Assembly (NCBI GenBank): GCA_016717335.1
Contig: JADKFS010000001.1
Coordinates: 1,984,001-2,048,000 of the forward strand
Reading direction: 5' to 3'
Source of the DNA: Candidatus Ribeiella danica
Lineage (GTDB): Bacteria; Chloroflexota; Chloroflexia; Chloroflexales; Roseiflexaceae
Length of the DNA: 64,000 nucleotides
The translations under genes and the position numbers were made by a program. This document shows positions 24,290 to 31,954 of this stretch, piece by piece. A model generated the notes under the pieces. It was not told the DNA's origin, made no database searches, and saw nothing but the letters and a program-made list of their open reading frames with translations. Within the stretch, counting starts at the first letter, position 1. Every line of letters begins with the position of its first letter.

Positions 24290-24323
24290 AATCGTTAAGG
24301 GGGCGGTAGATTTCTTAACGATT
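24290..24323. promoter_or_regulatory. Inverted repeat in A+T-rich divergent region
   Basis: AATCGTTAAG (24290-24299) and its exact complement CTTAACGATT (24314-24323) are separated by 14 bases. The 459-base gap between the divergent sigma and MoxR genes is poorer in G+C than its surroundings and holds no gene. A second small repeat (GATACTTGATAGTATT) lies at about 24258. Confidence 0.5.
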
Positions 24324-24456
24324 GTCGGCTAGCGCTGGAGATGTGGCGCGCTTCATCCTTGCGGGGCCGCGCGCGACCGCCGGCTGGGGGAGCCCGCGCC
24401 GGTTCTCCCAGGCCCCTCGAAAAAGAGGCATAGGAGGCTCAAACAGCCGTGTGTTG

Positions 24457-24465
24457 TGCTACAAT
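24457..24465 (+). promoter_or_regulatory. Extended -10 element before the MoxR gene
   Basis: TGCTACAAT at 24457-24465, 41 bases before the ATG. The -35 region is weak. Confidence 0.55.
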
Positions 24466-24505
24466 AAGACCCTGACCGACGCCGTGTAACGATAGGGCAG
24501 CGACG

Positions 24506-25396
24506 ATGAGCTACGCTTCGATCGATGAGCTTCAGCAATCGCTTGCGGATCACAACTACGTGGCCGACCGGCCGCTCGCCACCGCGATCTTTCTGGCGCT
24601 CAAGCTGCAGAAGCCGCTGCTGCTGGAGGGCGAGGCCGGCGTCGGCAAGACCGAGGTGGCCAAGACGCTCGCGGACATGCTCGGGCGCCACCTGATCCGG
24701 CTGCAGTGCTACGAGGGGCTGGACGTCAGCACGACGATCTACGAGTGGAACTACACCCGCCAGATGCTGCAGATCCGCCTGCTCGAGAGCATCGGCGCGA
24801 CCGAGGCGCACACCGCGCTGAACGAGATCTTCGGCCCCGAGTTCCTGATCAAGCGCCCGCTGCTGCAGGCGATCGAGGAGAGCTGGACCCAGCCGCCGGT
24901 CCTGCTGATCGACGAGATCGACCGCGCCGACGAAGAGTTCGAGGCCTTCCTGCTCGAGCTGCTCTCGGACTGGCAGATCAGCATCCCCGAGATCGGCACC
25001 ATCCGCGCCGCCCAGCCGCCGACGGTGATCATCACCAGCAACCGCACCCGCGAGGTCCACGACGCGCTGAAGCGCCGCTGCCTGTTCTACTGGATCGACT
25101 ACCCGTCGCTCGAGAAGGAGCAGCGCATCGTCGGCGCGAAGGTGCCCGGTGCCTCCGAGGCGCTCTCGCGCCAAGTGGTCGCCTTCGTGCAGGAGCTGCG
25201 CAAGCTCGACCTGTACAAGCTGCCCGGCGTTTCCGAGACGCTCGACTGGGTCGCGGCGCTGGTCGCGCTCGACGCCCAGGCGCTCACGCAGGACGCGGTC
25301 GAGGATACGCTCGGCGCGATCCTGAAGTACCAGGACGATATCACCCTGGTGCGCGGCGGGCCGATCAGGACGCTGCTGGAGAAGGCAACTCGGTGA
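24506..25396 (+). CDS. MoxR-family AAA ATPase (CoxD-like)
   Basis: A 296-residue AAA+ ATPase with Walker A G-E-A-G-V-G-K-T (42-49), Walker B L-L-I-D-E-I-D (133-139), and sensor-1 T-S-N-R near 176. MoxR proteins act as chaperones that insert cofactors or remodel partners together with a VWA protein. The next gene is such a partner, as in the CoxD-CoxE pair used for CO-dehydrogenase maturation. No CO dehydrogenase gene is in the window, so the client is unknown. Confidence 0.9.
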   Translation: MSYASIDELQQSLADHNYVADRPLATAIFLALKLQKPLLLEGEAGVGKTEVAKTLADMLGRHLIRLQCYEGLDVSTTIYEWNYTRQMLQIRLLESIGATEAHTALNEIFGPEFLIKRPLLQAIEESWTQPPVLLIDEIDRADEEFEAFLLELLSDWQISIPEIGTIRAAQPPTVIITSNRTREVHDALKRRCLFYWIDYPSLEKEQRIVGAKVPGASEALSRQVVAFVQELRKLDLYKLPGVSETLDWVAALVALDAQALTQDAVEDTLGAILKYQDDITLVRGGPIRTLLEKATR

Positions 25397-25400
25397 CAGG

Positions 25401-25523
25401 GAGACCGAGAGACCGAGAGACAAGGCGAGTCTTAATTGAAACTCTCCTTGTCTCCTTGTCTCCTTGTCTCCTTGTCTCCTTGTCTCCTTGTCTCCTTGTC
25501 TCCTTGTCTCCTTGTCTCCTTGT
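25401..25523. repeat. Inverted octamer array between MoxR and VWA genes
   Basis: Arm one is GAGACCGA, GAGACCGA, GAGACAAG (25401-25424). Arm two is ten perfect copies of CTCCTTGT (25444-25523). This is the longest perfect tandem run in the window. Confidence 0.95.
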
Positions 25524-25549
25524 CTTCTTCTAGATCGGCAAGACACCTA

Positions 25550-26752
25550 ATGGATGAAGCGAAGCCTCTAGAAGGCGCCGGCCACCTGCTGCAGCACGTG
25601 CTCGCCTTCACCTACCTGCTGCGCGAGATGGGCGTGGGGGTGAGCCCCGGCGAGGCGCTGGAGCTGGTGCGCGCACTTGAGCATGTGCCGATCACCGCCC
25701 GCGAGGATTTTCACGCGGCCGCGCGCTGCACGCTCATCCGCAGGCGCGAGGATCTGCCGCTGTTCGACGCGGCGTTCGCCTTCTACTGGAAGGTCAACAG
25801 CTTTGACCCCTCGATGCTGGCGCTCCCGGTGCTCAAGACGCCCGGCAAGCCTATGCGCCTGCCGCGCCGCCAGCGCGGCCCTGCCGACGACGCGGGCGCC
25901 GATGGGGAGCGGCCCGAGGAGGAGCAGATCGAAATCCTGCTCTCGTACAGCGCGGGCGAGGCGCTGCGACAGAAAGACTTCGGCTCTTTCAGCTGGGAGG
26001 AGGTCCAGGCCTGCAAGGCGCTCCTGAAAGAGTTGCGGTGGCGGATCGAGCTGCGCACGACCCGCCGCCAGCGCCCGACACCGCACGGCCGGCGGATCGA
26101 TATGCGGCGTTTGCTGCGGCGCAACCTGCGCTACGGCGGCGAGCCGATCGAGCTGGCCTGGCGCGACCGGCGCGACCGCCAGCGGCCGCTGGTGGTGCTG
26201 TGCGACATCAGCGGCTCGATGGACCGCTACAGCCGCATTCTGCTCCAGTTCGTCCACACGATCTCGAACGGGCTGCACGACGTCGAGGCGTTTGTGTTCG
26301 GCACGCGCCTCACGCGGGTCACGCGGCTGCTGCGCGAGCGCGACATCGATGAGGCGGTGAGCGCCGTCAGCAAGCAGGTGCTCGACTGGTCGGGCGGCAC
26401 GCGCATCGGCGAGACGCTGAAGAGCTTCAACTACACCTGGGGCCGGCGCGTGCTTGGCCGCGGCGCGGTGGTGCTGCTGATCAGCGACGGCTGGGACCGC
26501 GGCGACTCGGACCTGCTCGGGCGCGAGATGCAGCGGCTCCAGCGCTCGTGCCACCGCCTGATCTGGCTCAACCCGCTGCTGGGCAGCCCGGACTACCAGC
26601 CGCTCACGAAGGGGATGCAGGCGGCGCTGCCCTTCGTCGACGACTTCCTGCCGGTGCACAACCTGCTCAGCCTGGAGCAACTCGGCGCGAAGCTCGCCGC
26701 GCTGGGCAGCAGGCGGCCCGAGCGCCGGCAGCGGCCGCTCCTGACCCGCTGA
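25550..26752 (+). CDS. VWA-domain protein, CoxE-like
   Basis: A 400-residue protein. The N-terminal half is helical; the VWA domain starts near 213 with the metal site D-I-S-G-S-M (219-224), and L-L-I-S-D-G-W-D-R-G lies near 310. It matches CoxE-type partners of MoxR ATPases. The frame is open upstream through the octamer array (giving L-S-P-C-L-L-V-S repeats), but the ATG at 25550 is the likely start because that upstream part is pure repeat. Confidence 0.85.
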   Translation: MDEAKPLEGAGHLLQHVLAFTYLLREMGVGVSPGEALELVRALEHVPITAREDFHAAARCTLIRRREDLPLFDAAFAFYWKVNSFDPSMLALPVLKTPGKPMRLPRRQRGPADDAGADGERPEEEQIEILLSYSAGEALRQKDFGSFSWEEVQACKALLKELRWRIELRTTRRQRPTPHGRRIDMRRLLRRNLRYGGEPIELAWRDRRDRQRPLVVLCDISGSMDRYSRILLQFVHTISNGLHDVEAFVFGTRLTRVTRLLRERDIDEAVSAVSKQVLDWSGGTRIGETLKSFNYTWGRRVLGRGAVVLLISDGWDRGDSDLLGREMQRLQRSCHRLIWLNPLLGSPDYQPLTKGMQAALPFVDDFLPVHNLLSLEQLGAKLAALGSRRPERRQRPLLTR

Positions 26753-26760
26753 GGAGCTTC

Positions 26761-27333
26761 ATGCAAAGCTACGACTACGCCAACCGCCAGGGCGTGCGCG
26801 CGCTGTCGTGGGACGAGTGCGCCGGCCTGGCGGCGCGCGCCGCCGAGCTGCTCGCCGCGCTGGAGGTCGACCTGATCGTCGGGATCGCCCGCGCCGGCCT
26901 CATCCCGGCGACGATGGTCGCCTGCAGCCTGCGGTGCGAGCTGTACCCCATGCGCGTGACCCGCCGCGTGAACGACGAAGTCGCGTTCCGGACGCCGATC
27001 TGGCGCGTGCCCGTGCCCGATGCCGTCGCCGGCCATGCGGTCGCGGTGGTTGACGAGATTGCGGATACGGGGGAGACGCTGGAGCTGGTGAGACGCAGCG
27101 TTCAGGAGCACGGCGCCGCGCGAGTCGTGACGGCCTGCCTGGTGAGCCACAGCTGGGCCAGCCCGGCCCCGACCGTCGCGCCGCTGGTCAGCGACGAGCT
27201 GGTGATCTTTCCGTGGGACCGGCGCGTGCTGATCGGTGGGCAGTGGCAGCCGCACCCGGAGATCGTAGCAGCGCTGGCCGCTCAGGGTGCGCGACAGCCT
27301 GGCGACGGCGAGCAGGGGCAGGCGCGAGGTTAA
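26761..27333 (+). CDS. Phosphoribosyltransferase
   Basis: A 190-residue type I phosphoribosyltransferase. The PRPP motif A-V-V-D-E-I-A-D-T-G-E-T is at 95-106 and I-V-G-I-A-R-A-G near 39. It resembles xanthine/hypoxanthine-type enzymes of archaeal style. It begins 8 bases after the CoxE-like gene and is probably in the same operon. Its C-terminal tail is Gln/Gly-rich and lacks conservation features. Confidence 0.85.
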   Translation: MQSYDYANRQGVRALSWDECAGLAARAAELLAALEVDLIVGIARAGLIPATMVACSLRCELYPMRVTRRVNDEVAFRTPIWRVPVPDAVAGHAVAVVDEIADTGETLELVRRSVQEHGAARVVTACLVSHSWASPAPTVAPLVSDELVIFPWDRRVLIGGQWQPHPEIVAALAAQGARQPGDGEQGQARG

Positions 27334-27352
27334 GCCCAAGGCGCAAAGCCAT

Positions 27353-27430
27353 AGCCACGAGACACCAAGGCACGAAGCGTCAATCGATACCTTCCACAGC
27401 TTCGCTTCTTCGCGCCTTCGCGGTTATTTG
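27353..27430. repeat. Inverted octamer array (CCACGA / TTCGCG family)
   Basis: AGCCACGA, GACACCAA, GGCACGAA (27353-27376) face GCTTCGCT, TCTTCGCG, CCTTCGCG (27399-27422). Related arrays are at 36009 and 55863. It lies between convergent genes. Confidence 0.8.
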
Positions 27431-27442
27431 AGCGGCAAGTCG

Positions 27443-27841
27443 CTACGTCAGAAAGCGGTCGCGCAGCGACGGCGACGGCACCAGGCAGACGTCGGCCTTG
27501 CCGAACCAGCGGTAGCGGTTGCGCGCGATCACGCCGTAGGCCCAGTCGCGCAGCGGCCGCGGCACAGCCAGCAAGGCGCCGGCCAGCCGCCAAGGCCCGC
27601 CGAGCCGGCGCGCAATCCGGACGGCCGCGTCGCTGCTGGTGTACCAGCGCCCGCCCTCGATCAGCATAACGCTGTCGACCGCCCGTGGGTCGACGCCCCG
27701 CTCGCTCAGCAGCTGCTCGCCGGCCGGCGACTGCAGCGCCGCGAACCGAAACAGCGCCCGCCGGTCACGCGCGACGATGAAGCGCACCGACCAGCTGCAT
27801 AGGTTGCACACGCCATCGAAGAGAATGACTGGTCGTTCCAT
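27443..27841 (-). CDS. DCC-family thiol-disulfide oxidoreductase-like protein (DUF393)
   Basis: A 132-residue protein with the family motif F-D-G-V-C-N-L-C (Cys12, Cys15) at the start and the closing pattern P-x-P-L-R-D-W-A-Y. DCC proteins are predicted to be thioredoxin-like redox enzymes of unknown substrate. GAGGAGAG precedes the ATG at 27841. An in-frame ATG at 27913 adds 24 residues without conserved features. Confidence 0.88.
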   Translation of the reverse strand: MERPVILFDGVCNLCSWSVRFIVARDRRALFRFAALQSPAGEQLLSERGVDPRAVDSVMLIEGGRWYTSSDAAVRIARRLGGPWRLAGALLAVPRPLRDWAYGVIARNRYRWFGKADVCLVPSPSLRDRFLT

Positions 27842-27937
27842 CGCTATACCGCTCTCCTCCTCAGGCCTCACGCTGCGCTCGCGAGCGCATTGATCATACT
27901 GCGGCGCGCGCACTTGTCAATTGCTGATGCGGCGCAG

Positions 27938-28085
27938 GCCCTCACCCCCTGCCCCCTCTTCCGTTGGGAGAGGGGGCAGGGGGTGAGGTGATCCAGCGCA
28001 CGACAGCGCCATGAAATGAAGAAGAAAACCTACCCCCGAAAGCCCCTGCCCCCTCCCCGCGTCCGCAGCGGGGGCAGGGGATGAC
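27938..28085. repeat. Multi-hairpin mosaic
   Basis: CCCTCACCCCCTGCCCCCTC, TTCCGTTGGGAG and GGGGGCAGGGGGTGAGG form one long hairpin (27938-27989). GCCCCTGCCCCCTCCCCGC and GCGGGGGCAGGGG form another (28048-28080). The mosaic lies in the 399-base gap between divergent DCC and CsbD genes. Confidence 0.8.
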
Positions 28086-28240
28086 GGGCCAAACGAGGAT
28101 TCGCGAGCACAGGCACTCTTATTGCTATAGCAACGATCGACGGATCGCGACAATCCCGCCAATCAAACGAGCCGTTGTGTTTCGATCACAACGGCGTGAG
28201 CGTGGCCGGCCACCCCGGCTCGCCAGAAAGGAACACCACG

Positions 28241-28540
28241 ATGGGCGCCAACGACGAGCGCATCAAGGGCAAGGGCGAGGAGATCAAAGGCAAGATCAAG
28301 GGCGCTGCCGGCGACATGATCGATAACGAGCAGATGGAGGCCGAGGGCCGCGCCGAGGAGCTCAAGGGCCGCGCGCGCCAGGACGCAGCCAAGGCCAACG
28401 AGCGCGCGCGCGGGGCCGGCGAGGAGCTCAAGGGCCGCGTCAAGGGCGCTGCCGGCGACCTGATCGATAACGAGCAGATGGAGGCCGAGGGCCGCGCCGA
28501 GGAGCTCAAGGGCCGCGCACGCCAGAAGGCAAACGAGTAG
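28241..28540 (+). CDS. CsbD-like stress protein with internal duplication
   Basis: A 99-residue, highly charged helical protein of the CsbD family, a general-stress group of unknown mechanism. It holds two copies of the motif K-I-K-G-A-A-G-D-M-I-D-N-E-Q-M-E-A-E-G-R, at about 18 and 66. At DNA level an 84-base unit (28298 and 28442) is repeated with only two differences, 144 bases (48 codons) apart, so the duplication is recent or homogenised. AAAGG precedes the ATG. Confidence 0.88.
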   Translation: MGANDERIKGKGEEIKGKIKGAAGDMIDNEQMEAEGRAEELKGRARQDAAKANERARGAGEELKGRVKGAAGDLIDNEQMEAEGRAEELKGRARQKANE

Positions 28541-28688
28541 CGGTGCACTTTGTTGGATACCCTCCCCCGTACCCCCTAGGCAAGGTTGTGCGGTCGAAAA
28601 TGCCGGAAGAATCATGTTGCCGGAAGGATAACTCCCCTCATAAGTCCCGTCAGAAAGACGCAAAAAGCGCACCCCAGCGCAGCGTTGG

Positions 28689-28697
28689 TGTTATAAT
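28689..28697 (+). promoter_or_regulatory. Extended -10 element before the PhaR-type gene
   Basis: TGTTATAAT at 28689-28697, about 32 bases before the ATG. Confidence 0.6.
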
Positions 28698-28728
28698 AGG
28701 GTCTCCGAACCAAATCAAGAGACCGGCA

Positions 28729-29250
28729 ATGCAAACCATCAAGAAATACGCCAACCGCAAGCTGTACCACACCAACCGCAAGCAGTACATCACGCTCGAG
28801 GGCATCGCGACGCTGATCCAGGCCGGCGAGCAGGTTCAGGTGCTCGACAACGAGACCGGCGAGGATATCACAGCCATGATCCTCACCCAGGTGGTGCTGC
28901 AGTCGCGCGGCGGCGCCGACCGCCTGCCGACTCACGTGCTGACCGGGCTGATCAGGGCCGGCGGCGATACGATCGCCGGCGTGCGCCGGTCGATTTGGGC
29001 TGCGATCGGCGGCGCCAGCACGATCGAGGCGGAGATCAAGCATCGGCTGGAGCAGCTGCACGCCGACGGCAAGATCGACGCCGAGGAGCTGACCCGGCTG
29101 GACGAGCTGCTGCTCGGCGATCAGCCCGCGGAGTCGGTCTCGACCGACGACGACGTGCCGAGCCAGCGCGACATCACTCACCTGCACGCGCAGGTGGACG
29201 CGCTCGCGGCGGCGGTCGATCAGCTCCTGGCGGAGCGCGGCAAGCGCTAG
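28729..29250 (+). CDS. Polyhydroxyalkanoate-synthesis-regulator-type DNA-binding protein (PhaR N-domain)
   Basis: A 173-residue protein whose first 60 residues match the PHB/PHA accumulation regulator domain: I-K-K-Y-A-N-R-K-L-Y-H-T, Y-I-T-L-E-G-I-A, and a G-E-D-I-T-A segment. The remainder is helical with a probable coiled coil near the end (H-L-H-A-Q-V-D-A-L). Such proteins bind DNA and PHA granules. No PHA synthase or phasin gene is in the window, so the target genes are unknown. Confidence 0.85.
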   Translation: MQTIKKYANRKLYHTNRKQYITLEGIATLIQAGEQVQVLDNETGEDITAMILTQVVLQSRGGADRLPTHVLTGLIRAGGDTIAGVRRSIWAAIGGASTIEAEIKHRLEQLHADGKIDAEELTRLDELLLGDQPAESVSTDDDVPSQRDITHLHAQVDALAAAVDQLLAERGKR

Positions 29251-29337
29251 ATGGTTGGCCTCCGAAACGATCCGCGCATATCGCCAATCGACACGAGCGC
29301 GCTGCGCTGAAATCTAAAGTATTGGTGGTTTTTTTGG

Positions 29338-29352
29338 CGAGGGCTTCGCCCT
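29338..29352. repeat. Short hairpin before the end of the sigma/anti-sigma fusion gene
   Basis: GAGGGCTTCGCCCTC, a perfect 6-bp stem with a TTC loop, followed by C-rich sequence. It lies between convergent genes and may be a shared terminator. Confidence 0.5.
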
Positions 29353-29377
29353 CCCCAAGCCCCTCCTCTTTAGAGCA

Positions 29378-31432
29378 CTAGCTCTTGCCGGCCGCCCCGC
29401 TGGGCGGGTAGAAGTTGCGCCCCAAGACCGGCAGCGTCTGCTCGTCCACCGGCGTCAGCGAGGCGATCAGGGCCTGCAGCCGCGTCTCGCGCTCGGCGCC
29501 GGTCGCCAGCTCGTCGTTGAGGATCATCAGCACGCGCTGGTCGGGCGCGCCGGGCCGGTAGACCAGCGCGGACAGGCCACCCTCATAGCCGGGGACGCTC
29601 ACGATCCTGTAGCGAAACTCGCCGGCGGTCTGCTCTTCGCCAACATCCGACGAGGTCTCGGACATCGTGTTCGGCAGCAGCAGGACGTTCTGGAACTCAC
29701 CCTCGTACAGCAGAATCACTGGGCCGTCCTCGGAGCCTGAGCCACCGCCAGCCGCGACGGCCAGGCCGCGCATCTGCGCGTCGGGGAGCTGCTGCGGCGC
29801 AAGGAGGCCGCTCGGGGCGCGCCGCGCGGCGGCCTCGAGCGTCAGGAACTGGCTGTCGCCGATAAAGGGGAAGCGCACGCTCGCCAGGCCGGTTCGCTGG
29901 ATCACGTTCGAGCCCGATGCTAGCTTGAAGCGCTCGTCGGGCACGCTCGCGAGCAGCTCGACCTGCAGGGCCTGGACAGGGTGCCGCGCCGCACCTTCGC
30001 CGTCGCTGTCGGCGAACACGGCCACGTCGAGCAGCGCGTAGGTCTGCGCGTCGATCGTCAGCGCCACGCGCACAGGCTGGCCGGCCGACGGCTGCTGGTC
30101 GAGCGCGGGCGGCTCGCTGGTCCGGTAGGTCAGCAGGAACGCTGGCCGGCCGAGCAGGGTGGTCTGCCCGAGAAACGAGGCGCCGGACGCGCGCGCCTGG
30201 GCCAGGTAGAGCGGCCCTGGGTCGCCCGGGTCGCTGGTGTCGCGCCCGAAGCTGCTGGCCAGCGGCTGGCCGCGCAGCAGCTGCAGCGCAGCGCGCGCCT
30301 CGCTCTCGGACACGTGTGCGTCGAGCGCGAAGCGCCGGCCGACGCTGCGGTAGCCGCCGCGGAACTGTACCAGGCTGCGCCCGTCGCTGCTGATCTGCAC
30401 CACCGGCCCTCGCTCGCGCCCCTCCTCCTTGACATTGATCGCCAGCCGGTTGGGCGTGGCGTAGTCGTACCAGCGCTCGACCAGGTAGGCCGGCTGGCCG
30501 CCGCGCTCGACGCGGTACTGCTCGTGCAGCACGCCTTGCAGGTCGGGCGCCCGGTCGAAGCGATGGATGGCCCCGTCGATCAGCTGCTCGACAGACAGCG
30601 ATCGCTGGGCCGTCGGCGCGACGCGGCGCGCCAGCAGCGATGGTACGAGCACGATAGCGGCCGCGATCACCAGCACGCCCAGCGCAAGCAGCGCCTGCGC
30701 GCGGCGCGTCGAAACCTGCGGCACGCGCGTGCGGCGGCGCGACTGTTGGGCGATCTGCAGCAGACGCTCGGTCAGCTGCCGCGAGGGCACCGCCGCAAAC
30801 AGCGCCGGGATGACCCGCGGCAGCTGCTCGCGCGTCGCGGCCAGCCCATCGCGCAGGTCGCGCAGCTCCGGCAGCGCGAGGACGTCACGCCGCAGCGCCA
30901 CGCTCTCGTCCTCGGCCAGCAGCCCCTCGGCCCAGCGATCAAGCAGCATCAACTGGCCGGCGTCGGCGTCGGCGGGCACGCGCCCCAGCGCACGCGCGGC
31001 GTCGATCCGGAAGCGCGCAAGCACCTCGGCGACCGGCTGGTCGCCGGCGGATGGGCCGAGTCGCTCGGCGATCTCCGTGGGCTCCAGCCCGCCGATGTAG
31101 AACAGCCCAATCATCAGGCGCGCGGCCGAAGTGAGCCGGCTGAGCGCGCCCAGCAGCGCCGCCGCGGCCGAACGATCCAGCGCGGCCCGCTCGATCGCGG
31201 CCGGGCCGGGGCTCCAACCCCAGCGCCGCGCCGCCCGACCGGTCAGCAGCCGGGCGGTCAACGTCGCCTCGGCGTCGGCGAGGTCGGCCGGCAGCTGGCG
31301 GTAGGCCCGCTCCAGCAGTGCCTCCGCAGCGCCGGGATCGCCCGCGGCCAGCAGCGCCAGGCGGTAGAGCCGCTCGTGATAGCGGTACACCAGCTCGCTG
31401 CGATCGGGCGCTGCGTCGTTCAAGACCGTCAT
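29378..31432 (-). CDS. Sigma-factor-like / membrane anti-sigma-like fusion protein
   Basis: A 684-residue protein. The first 170 residues resemble an ECF sigma factor (Y-R-Y-H-E-R-L-Y-R-L-A-L region-2-like; L-M-I-G-L-F-Y-I-G-G-L-E-P-T-E-I-A-E-R-L region-4-like). A helical part (170-235) looks like an anti-sigma N-domain without zinc ligands. One membrane helix lies at about 252-272. The remaining 400 residues are outside and beta-rich, resembling LolA/sigma-E-regulator-type proteins (Y-D-Y-A-T-P-N-R-L near 330). This order suggests a self-contained signalling protein. Whether the sigma part still binds DNA is unknown. Confidence 0.7.
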   Translation of the reverse strand: MTVLNDAAPDRSELVYRYHERLYRLALLAAGDPGAAEALLERAYRQLPADLADAEATLTARLLTGRAARRWGWSPGPAAIERAALDRSAAAALLGALSRLTSAARLMIGLFYIGGLEPTEIAERLGPSAGDQPVAEVLARFRIDAARALGRVPADADAGQLMLLDRWAEGLLAEDESVALRRDVLALPELRDLRDGLAATREQLPRVIPALFAAVPSRQLTERLLQIAQQSRRRTRVPQVSTRRAQALLALGVLVIAAAIVLVPSLLARRVAPTAQRSLSVEQLIDGAIHRFDRAPDLQGVLHEQYRVERGGQPAYLVERWYDYATPNRLAINVKEEGRERGPVVQISSDGRSLVQFRGGYRSVGRRFALDAHVSESEARAALQLLRGQPLASSFGRDTSDPGDPGPLYLAQARASGASFLGQTTLLGRPAFLLTYRTSEPPALDQQPSAGQPVRVALTIDAQTYALLDVAVFADSDGEGAARHPVQALQVELLASVPDERFKLASGSNVIQRTGLASVRFPFIGDSQFLTLEAAARRAPSGLLAPQQLPDAQMRGLAVAAGGGSGSEDGPVILLYEGEFQNVLLLPNTMSETSSDVGEEQTAGEFRYRIVSVPGYEGGLSALVYRPGAPDQRVLMILNDELATGAERETRLQALIASLTPVDEQTLPVLGRNFYPPSGAAGKS

Positions 31433-31664
31433 CTACGATGATCTTTCTAGTGGCTCGCCACAATGACTCCGTCGGGTGTCGACCTTTCGAGGGCGTTTTT
31501 TGAGCGCATCGCGCCACATCGGGGACGCAATGCGATTGTGCACGAGCTCATGGATGCAAGAACGCTACCGGCAGCATAGCACAAACGTCGCGCCAGCGGC
31601 AATGTTTGCGGGCGCGCATTGGATGAGAGGTTGGTTAAGGGTCGATCTTGTCATTCGACAAGAA

Positions 31665-31687
31665 AGCCCGCCAAGGTTTGACGGGCT
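31665..31687 (-). terminator. Terminator downstream of the cupredoxin gene
   Basis: On the minus strand AGCCCGTCAA, a short loop and TTGGCGGGCT are followed by TTCTT. It is about 210 bases after the stop, because a 107-base duplication lies in between. The rest of the 462-base gap (31433-31894) holds no gene that I can support. Confidence 0.7.
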
Positions 31688-31740
31688 CCTGTGCTTATGC
31701 TGTTCGTTCAGCCGGCGATTAGCGCATTCAGTCGCTACGC

Positions 31741-31954
31741 CGCTGGGTTTGCCCGCTTGTTGCGCGGGCGCGAGGGCGGATGCGCTCTCAGGCCGTCCGT
31801 CGCTGCCCGCGCACGACGAATAGAAGGCCGATGGTGAGCAACGCGACCGCTGGGTTTGCCCGCTTGTTGCGCGGGCGCGAGGGCGGATGCGCTCTCAGGC
31901 CGTCCGTCGCTGCCCGCGCACGACGAATAGAAGGCCGATGGTGAGCAACGCGAC
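31741..31954. repeat. Perfect 107-bp tandem duplication over the 3' end of the cupredoxin gene
   Basis: Bases 31741-31847 recur identically at 31848-31954. The unit carries the last codons of the gene (V-R-G-Q-R-R-T-A), its stop and 3' flank. The upstream copy supplies the gene's real end; the other copy is a detached fragment. Confidence 0.95.

Noticed and set aside
25436..25549. N-terminal extension L-S-P-C-L-L-V-S repeats of the CoxE-like protein
   Set aside because: It is a direct translation of the octamer array; the ATG at 25550 begins the non-repetitive protein.
29981..31441. A 486-codon plus-strand open frame opposite the sigma/anti-sigma fusion
   Set aside because: Its sequence is Arg/Gln/Ala-rich without domains, and the minus-strand protein has a proper membrane helix and domain order.
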